Positions 59,206 to 64,000 of a DNA stretch of 64,000 nucleotides are shown here, piece by piece (the stretch's first letter is position 1; each line of letters starts with the position of its first letter). Where the stretch lies: contig JACKKD010000002.1 in NCBI GenBank assembly GCA_020637675.1, positions 372,001 to 436,000 on the forward strand, given 5' to 3'. Both the position numbers and the translations under genes were made by a program. The DNA comes from Paracoccaceae bacterium (lineage in GTDB: Bacteria > Pseudomonadota > Alphaproteobacteria > Rhodobacterales > Rhodobacteraceae). A model generated the notes under the pieces. It did not search any database and was not told the DNA's origin. It saw only the letters and a program-made list of their open reading frames with translations.

Positions 59206-60111
59206 ATGACGCTGACGCCTGAACAGAAGGCCGAGATCGCCGAGGCCCGCAGCCACGCGCGCCGGACGCTCCGCGCGACCTCCGAAGGCATGGAAAAGCA
59301 CCTCTACGTCGCCCACGAGGTGCTCGACCACGGACTCGTCCGCGTCATCGACTACATGGGCGACGACGCGGCGATCACCCAGGCCGCCCGCGTCTCCTAC
59401 GGGCGCGGCACCAAGGCGGTCACGAACGACGAGGGGCTGATCCGCTACCTGATGCGGCACTGGCACTCTACCCCCTTCGAGATGTGCGAGGTCAAGTTCC
59501 ACGTCAAGCTGCCGGTCTTCGTCGCCCGCCAGTGGATCCGCCACCGCACCGCCAACGTGAACGAATATTCCGCGCGCTACTCGATCCTCGACCGCGAATT
59601 CTACATCCCCGCGCCCGAGCACCTCGCCGCGCAGTCGACGGTGAACAACCAGGGACGGGGCGAACTCCTTGAGGGCGCAGAGGCCGCCCGGGTCCTCGAC
59701 ATCCTGCGCGAGGACGCGATGCGGGCCTATGACCACTACGAGGACATGCTGAGCCAGGAGGGCCAGAAGGGGCTGGCGCGGGAACTCGCCCGGATGAACC
59801 TGCCGGCGAACGTCTACACGCAGTGGTACTGGAAGATCGACCTGCACAACCTGTTCCACTTCCTGCGCCTCAGGGCCGACGCCCACGCCCAATACGAGAT
59901 CAGGGCCTATGCCGAGGTGATGTGCGGCATCGCCCGGGACTGGGTGCCCCTGGCCTACGCCGCCTTCGAGGACTACCGGTTGGGTGGCGTGAACCTCTCG
60001 GGCAAGGCGGTGGAGGTGTTGAAACGGCGGCTGGCCGGGGAGGCGGTGACGCAGGAGACGTCCGGCATGAGCAAGGGCGAGTGGCGGGAGTTCGAGGGGG
60101 TTTGGGGGTGA
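59206..60111 (+). CDS. thyX: FAD-dependent thymidylate synthase
   Basis: A 301-residue ThyX, which makes dTMP using FAD and methylene-tetrahydrofolate. The motif RHRxxxxxNEYSAR is at residues 112-124. GGAGG lies 8 bases before the ATG at 59206. The C-terminal tail after residue 270 is longer than in minimal members. The small AT-richer spacer behind it contains a possible tiny gene. Confidence 0.95.
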   Translation: MTLTPEQKAEIAEARSHARRTLRATSEGMEKHLYVAHEVLDHGLVRVIDYMGDDAAITQAARVSYGRGTKAVTNDEGLIRYLMRHWHSTPFEMCEVKFHVKLPVFVARQWIRHRTANVNEYSARYSILDREFYIPAPEHLAAQSTVNNQGRGELLEGAEAARVLDILREDAMRAYDHYEDMLSQEGQKGLARELARMNLPANVYTQWYWKIDLHNLFHFLRLRADAHAQYEIRAYAEVMCGIARDWVPLAYAAFEDYRLGGVNLSGKAVEVLKRRLAGEAVTQETSGMSKGEWREFEGVWG

Positions 60112-60710
60112 GAAATGAGTTCCGGCGTTGAATTTGATCCTCAAGAAACCAAGGAGAGGCTCGAAGAATTCCTTGCTCAGGCTGAAGGTTTTCATCCGAC
60201 TTCTTCGAAGCCCCCATTCAAGAGATAGCACGACAATTTCCTCAGTCTTTTGAGGGAGAACCACACCGACAAAACTGTGGCGACTTTCTTCGCTCAGATG
60301 AAAGTTCGCGACCGCGCGGAGCGGATGCCGCTCAGGCGGGCGGACTTGTTCGCGCGCGCCGCGAACGAAGAGGACCGGGGCGCTCAGGGGGGGGGCGCCG
60401 GATGTGTGAGCGGGGAGGGGGGACGCTGCACGTCTTCCCGTCGCGCCAGCGACCGGACGCGACCCCCTCCCCGACCCTCTCCCACGAGGGGGGGGAGCGA
60501 GGCGCGCCGGGCGTCGCCCCCGTCGCCGCGTTCGGCCGAGGAAATGCGGGCCGTCGCGGGCGCGGCGGCGGACGCGGGGCGGCGAGGGCGGCGAAGAAGA
60601 ATGACACGCGGGCGGCCGGGGATTGTCCCGCCCTGCGGAACCGCCGTCCGTCGATCCAGGGCGTGACTGTCTCACTTGCGGCTTTCCGCGTGCTGATCTA
60701 CCCAAGCCCC
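60112..60710. other. Spacer between thyX and murB
   Basis: About 600 bases. The first 200 are markedly less GC-rich than the genome and hold a possible 37-residue frame (60115-60228). The rest is G-rich, with long G runs near 60383-60425 and no gene I can support. Promoter of the murB cluster is expected here but not located. Confidence 0.45.
60115..60228 (+). CDS. Possible 37-residue small protein
   Basis: A short frame starting four bases after the thyX stop, with a G-rich GGGGGTGAG directly before it. The translation (ETKERLEEFLAQAEGF) is a charged helix and its base use is AT-richer than neighbours. It may be a real small protein translated after thyX, or a remnant. No known family. Confidence 0.3.
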   Translation: MSSGVEFDPQETKERLEEFLAQAEGFHPTSSKPPFKR

Positions 60711-61655
60711 ATGACGCGCATCCTTCCTGCCGTCCGCGGCACGCTCACCCCCGGCCGGCCCCTGGCCGATCTGACCTGGCTGCGCGTCGGCGGGCCGGCG
60801 GACTGGCTTTTCCAGCCGGCGGACGAGGCTGACCTTGCCGCCTTCCTCGCGCGGCTCGACCCTGCCGTCCCGGTCTTCCCGATGGGTGTCGGCTCCAACC
60901 TCATCGTGCGCGACGGCGGCATCCGGGGCGTGGTGGTCCGGCTCGGGCGCGGGTTCAATGGCATCGCCGTCGAAGGCAACCGCGTCACCGCCGGTGCTGC
61001 GGCGCTCGACGCGCATGTTGCGCGGAAGGCGGCGGAGGCGGGTGTGGACCTGACCTACCTCCGCACCATTCCCGGCGCCGTGGGCGGCGCGGTGCGGATG
61101 AACGCGGGCTGCTACGGCAGCTACACGGCCGATCACCTCGTCACGGCGCGGGTCGTGCTGCGCGACGGGACGGTCCGCAGCCTCGGACCGCGGGAGATGG
61201 GCTTCGCATACCGGTCGTCCCTGCTGCCCGAGGGGGCGGTGATCGTCGAGGCCACCTTCGAGGGGCCGAAGGGCGACCCGGCGGCGCTGGAGGCGAAGAT
61301 GGCCGAGCAACTCGCCCGGCGCGACGCCACCCAGCCGGTGAAGGACCGGACGGCCGGATCGACCTTCCGCAACCCGGGCGGCTTCTCCTCGACCGGGCGG
61401 GCGGATGACGTCCACGACCTGAAGGCCTGGAAGCTGATCGACGACGCAGGGCTCAGGGGCTTCCGGCGCGGCGGGGCCGTGATGAGCGAGAAACACCCGA
61501 ACTTCCTGACCAACATCGGCGGCGCGACGGCGGCGGAACTTGAGGAGCTTGGCGAGGAGGTCAGAAAAAGGGTTTTCGAATCCAGCGGTTTGACGCTAGA
61601 GTGGGAAATCATGCGCGTGGGTGAAAAAGCACCCGTGGCAGGCGCGCAAGCATAA
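60711..61655 (+). CDS. murB: UDP-N-acetylmuramate dehydrogenase
   Basis: A 314-residue FAD enzyme that reduces UDP-GlcNAc-enolpyruvate to UDP-MurNAc. LRVGGPADWLFQP, GVGSNLIVRDGGIRG (FAD binding), and AGSTFRNPGG with the catalytic Ser are intact. ATG at 60711 chosen because the family start begins there. It opens the visible end of the division and cell-wall cluster; ddl follows after 38 bases. Confidence 0.94.
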   Translation: MTRILPAVRGTLTPGRPLADLTWLRVGGPADWLFQPADEADLAAFLARLDPAVPVFPMGVGSNLIVRDGGIRGVVVRLGRGFNGIAVEGNRVTAGAAALDAHVARKAAEAGVDLTYLRTIPGAVGGAVRMNAGCYGSYTADHLVTARVVLRDGTVRSLGPREMGFAYRSSLLPEGAVIVEATFEGPKGDPAALEAKMAEQLARRDATQPVKDRTAGSTFRNPGGFSSTGRADDVHDLKAWKLIDDAGLRGFRRGGAVMSEKHPNFLTNIGGATAAELEELGEEVRKRVFESSGLTLEWEIMRVGEKAPVAGAQA

Positions 61656-61693
61656 AGAACGAAGGCCCGCAAAAGGGCCGGAACGAGGCGGAT

Positions 61694-62617
61694 TTGGCGG
61701 GCAGGTCGAGCAGGACAGCCCCCAAGGTTGCGGTGTTGATGGGCGGCGCTTCCGCAGAGCGGGAGGTGTCGCTTGTCAGCGGGCGCGAGTGCGCGGCCGC
61801 GCTGCGGGAGGCGGGATACGAGGTGGTCGAGGTCGATGCCGGCCGCGACCTCGCCTCGCGCCTTGCCGCGATTGCCCCGGATGTCTGCTTCAACGCGCTG
61901 CACGGCCGCTGGGGCGAGGATGGCTGCGTACAGGGCATGCTGGAGTGGCTGTCCATTCCTTATACGCATTCCGGCGTGCTCGCCTCGGCCCTCGCCATGG
62001 ACAAGACCCGTGCCAAGGCGGCGTTCCGTTCGGCGGGGCTTCCGGTCGCCGAAAGCGTGATCGCGCCCAAGGCCGAGGTCATGGCCCGGCATGTGATGCC
62101 GCCGCCCTACGTTGTGAAGCCGAATGCCGAGGGCTCGTCCGTCGGCGTCTACATCGTCTCGAAGGATGCCAATTCGCCGCCGCGGCTCGGTGACGAGATG
62201 CCCGAGGTGGCGATGGTCGAGGAGTATGTGCCAGGGCGGGAACTGACCTGTTCGGTGCTGGGCGAGCGGGCGATGTGCGTGACCGAGATCGTCACCGCCG
62301 GCTGGTACGACTATCACGCGAAATATGCGCCGGGCGGCTCCCGCCACGTCTGCCCGGCGGAAATACCGGCCGAGATTTCCGAGGCGGCGCGGGACTACGC
62401 GCTGCGGGCGCACCGGGCGCTCGGCTGCCGCGGCCTGAGCCGGAGCGACTTCCGCTGGGACGAGGCGCGGGGGCTCGCAGGGCTCTTTATCCTCGAGACC
62501 AACACCCAGCCGGGGATGACGCCGACCTCGCTTTCCCCCGAACAGGCGCGGGCCGAGGGGATCGGTTTTGCCGATCTCTGCCGCTGGATCGTGGAGGATG
62601 CGTCATGCGGGCGCTAG
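61694..62617 (+). CDS. ddl: D-alanine-D-alanine ligase
   Basis: A 307-residue ATP-grasp ligase making D-Ala-D-Ala for peptidoglycan. AVLMGGASAEREVSL (residues 13-27), the ATP-grasp segment PYVVKPNAEGSSVGVY, and ETNTQPGMTPTSL at the C-terminus are conserved. The start appears to be TTG at 61694; the next ATG would cut into the first strand. Last 13 bases overlap ftsQ. Confidence 0.94.
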   Translation: MAGRSSRTAPKVAVLMGGASAEREVSLVSGRECAAALREAGYEVVEVDAGRDLASRLAAIAPDVCFNALHGRWGEDGCVQGMLEWLSIPYTHSGVLASALAMDKTRAKAAFRSAGLPVAESVIAPKAEVMARHVMPPPYVVKPNAEGSSVGVYIVSKDANSPPRLGDEMPEVAMVEEYVPGRELTCSVLGERAMCVTEIVTAGWYDYHAKYAPGGSRHVCPAEIPAEISEAARDYALRAHRALGCRGLSRSDFRWDEARGLAGLFILETNTQPGMTPTSLSPEQARAEGIGFADLCRWIVEDASCGR

Positions 62618-63525
62618 GGGCGATGCTCGGCAGGCGGGGCGGAGCGGCGGGACGCTACCGCGACGAACTGCGGCGCGACAAGCGCGACCCGGCCCCTTCG
62701 CGGCTGGCCTACCGGGTGGAGCGGCTCTGGCTGACGCCCGGATTCCGCAAGGCGGTGCGGGTCGGGTTGCCCGCGGCCCTGGTCCTCGCGGTGACGGCGG
62801 GGTGGCTCGGCGACGCCGGGCGGCGGGCGGCGATGCAGCTGCGGCTCGCCGAGCTGCGCGAGAGCGTGGAAAACCGGCCGGAGTTCATGGTGAGCCTGAT
62901 GGCGATCGACGGCGCCTCTGAGCCGGTGGCGAACGCGATCCGCGGCATGCTGCCGGTGACGCTGCCGGCTTCGTCGTTCCGCATCGACCTCGAGGCCCTC
63001 AGGGCGACAATTGCGCAGATCGACGCGGTGGCGGGGGCCGAGCTGCGCATCCGCAAGGGCGGCGTGCTCGAAGTGAAGGTGACGGAGAGGGTGCCGGCGG
63101 TGCTCTGGCGGCGGGGCGGCACGCTCGAAATGCTTGATGCGACCGGGCACCGGGTGGCAACCCTGCTCGACCGGAGCGCGCGCCCCGACCTGCCGGTGAT
63201 CGCCGGCGACGGCGCCGGGCAGGCCGTACCCGAGGCGCTGGCGATCCTCGCCGCGGCCGAGCCGATCCAAGCCCGCCTGCGCGGGCTTGTCCGCATGGGC
63301 GAGCGGCGCTGGGACGTCGTGCTGGACCGCCAGCAGCGGATCTTGCTGCCCGAGGCCGATCCGGTGACGGCGATCCAGCGCGTCATCGCGCTCGACCAGG
63401 CCGAGGACATGCTGGGCCGCGACCTCACGGCCGTGGACCTGCGCAACGAGATGCGCCCGACGCTCCGGCTTGCGCCGCCGGCGACGGGTGAAACCGAGGG
63501 TGAGATGAAGGTATCCGGACCATGA
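62605..63525 (+). CDS. ftsQ: Cell division protein FtsQ
   Basis: A 306-residue bitopic membrane protein that links FtsB/FtsL to the divisome. A basic cytoplasmic tail of about 50 residues is followed by a membrane helix (about 53-73), a POTRA domain (FMVSLMAIDGASEPVANAI near 95-113) and the FtsQ C-terminal domain. The ATG is inside the end of ddl, and the TGA overlaps ftsA (ATGA), so the three are coupled. Confidence 0.93.
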   Translation: MRALGAMLGRRGGAAGRYRDELRRDKRDPAPSRLAYRVERLWLTPGFRKAVRVGLPAALVLAVTAGWLGDAGRRAAMQLRLAELRESVENRPEFMVSLMAIDGASEPVANAIRGMLPVTLPASSFRIDLEALRATIAQIDAVAGAELRIRKGGVLEVKVTERVPAVLWRRGGTLEMLDATGHRVATLLDRSARPDLPVIAGDGAGQAVPEALAILAAAEPIQARLRGLVRMGERRWDVVLDRQQRILLPEADPVTAIQRVIALDQAEDMLGRDLTAVDLRNEMRPTLRLAPPATGETEGEMKVSGP

Positions 63526-64000
63526 CCGATCTCTATCAGTCCCAGCGGGCGATGCGGAACATGCGGCGCGCGGCGCTGCAACGGGGGGTGGTTGCCGTGC
63601 TCGACGTCGGCACGTCGAAGATCGCCTGCCTCGTCCTGAAGTTCGAGAACGCCGCGGAGGGGGCCGACGACGGGCTCGGGGCGCTTGCCGGCCAGTCGCA
63701 GTTCCGGGTGATCGGCGCGGCCACCACCCGCTCGCGCGGGGTGCGCTTCGGCGAGGTCGACGCGATGGCCGAGACCGAGCGCGCGATCAGGACGGCGGTG
63801 CAGGCCGCGCAGAAGATGGCGCAGACGCGCGTCGACCATGTCATCGCCTGTTTCGCCGGCGCCCATCCCAGAAGCTACGGGCTCGCCGGAGAGATCGAGC
63901 TCAGCGACGGGCAGGTGAGCGAGCAGGACGTGGCGCGCGTCCTCGCCGCCTGCGAGGTGCCCGACTACGGTCCGGGGCGCGAGGCGCTCCATGCCCATCC
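63522..64000 (+). CDS. ftsA: Cell division protein FtsA (partial)
   Basis: The first 159 residues of FtsA, cut by the right edge. GVVAVLDVGTSKIACLVLKF (residues 22-41) is the actin-fold phosphate-1 segment, followed by GRSRGVRFGEVDAM-like 1C-domain sequence. FtsA anchors FtsZ to the membrane. Coupled to ftsQ by ATGA. Confidence 0.95.
   Translation, partial: MTDLYQSQRAMRNMRRAALQRGVVAVLDVGTSKIACLVLKFENAAEGADDGLGALAGQSQFRVIGAATTRSRGVRFGEVDAMAETERAIRTAVQAAQKMAQTRVDHVIACFAGAHPRSYGLAGEIELSDGQVSEQDVARVLAACEVPDYGPGREALHAH

Overview
The window is one continuous stretch of a very GC-rich chromosome (roughly two thirds G+C or more) from an alphaproteobacterium, almost certainly of the Rhodobacteraceae (Rhodobacter/Rhodovulum/Roseobacter relatives). 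Evidence for this is the RpoH I-type heat-shock sigma factor next to rluD, the ferredoxin-CarD pair, the GTTC-N7-GTTC SOS box, the small DUF6324-, DUF6476- and LdtR-type proteins, a secreted Hint-type calcium-binding protein, a 6S RNA next to a SalM-like membrane protein, and a tRNA-His without G-1. Most of it is ordinary core chromosome with no transposase, integrase, phage or CRISPR array.

Layout. 1-3.4 kb: capsule export genes kpsS, an outer-membrane export lipoprotein and kpsC, on the minus strand. 3.6-7.0 kb: riboflavin operon ribE, unknown gene, ribBX, ribH, nusB. 7.1-8.9 kb: small membrane protein, 6S RNA candidate, salM, SOS-controlled mmcB, DUF6324 gene. 9.2-14.3 kb: tRNA-His, divergent nnrS, DUF6476, rluD, cardiolipin synthase, rpoH. 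14.3-22.3 kb: hydrolase, oxidoreductase, host-attachment-like protein, membrane dipeptidase, RTX-like Hint protein, oligoendopeptidase F. 22.4-25.0 kb: ATP-dependent DNA ligase and its exonuclease partner. 25.2-29.1 kb: the four-gene Anbu (proteasome-like) operon with ATP-grasp, alpha-E and transglutaminase proteins. 29.2-35.6 kb: hydrolase, SCP2 protein, TPR protein, SUV3-like helicase, S4 protein, ferredoxin, CarD. 35.4-38.8 kb: EI24/CysZ-like protein, nitroreductase, DUF167, and a cobalt-type nitrile hydratase operon. 39.1-42.6 kb: rpmB, copper chaperones, sirtuin, tyrosine phosphatase, acylphosphatase. 42.8-44.6 kb: lepA. 44.6-46.4 kb: a gene-poor stretch that begins with a clearly AT-richer island. 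46.5-60.1 kb: parE, methyltransferase, OsmC, GST, ppk2 behind FNR-type boxes, GNAT, MATE, aspartate aminotransferase, XRE regulator, sdhE, ldtR-like, NTF2-like, two DUF1194 paralogues, glyoxalase, thyX. 60.7-64 kb: start of the division and cell-wall cluster murB-ddl-ftsQ-ftsA, cut at the right edge.

Genes that work together: kpsS/kpsD-like/kpsC (capsule linker and export); ribE/ribBX/ribH (flavin synthesis); exonuclease plus ligase (DNA repair); the Anbu operon (a peptide ligation and turnover system of unsettled function); nthA/nthB/accessory (nitrile hydration); murB/ddl/ftsQ/ftsA (peptidoglycan precursors and septation). I did not find a clearly novel large system. The best leads are regulatory or structural: FNR-type boxes placed for activation of ppk2, the SOS box at mmcB, the 6S RNA, the degenerate second domain of RibBX with its unknown operon partner, an EI24 reading frame that runs through a terminator into carD antisense, the AT-rich island behind lepA, and recent tandem duplications inside three genes. 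Motifs and boxes were read by eye; no database search or structure prediction was run.
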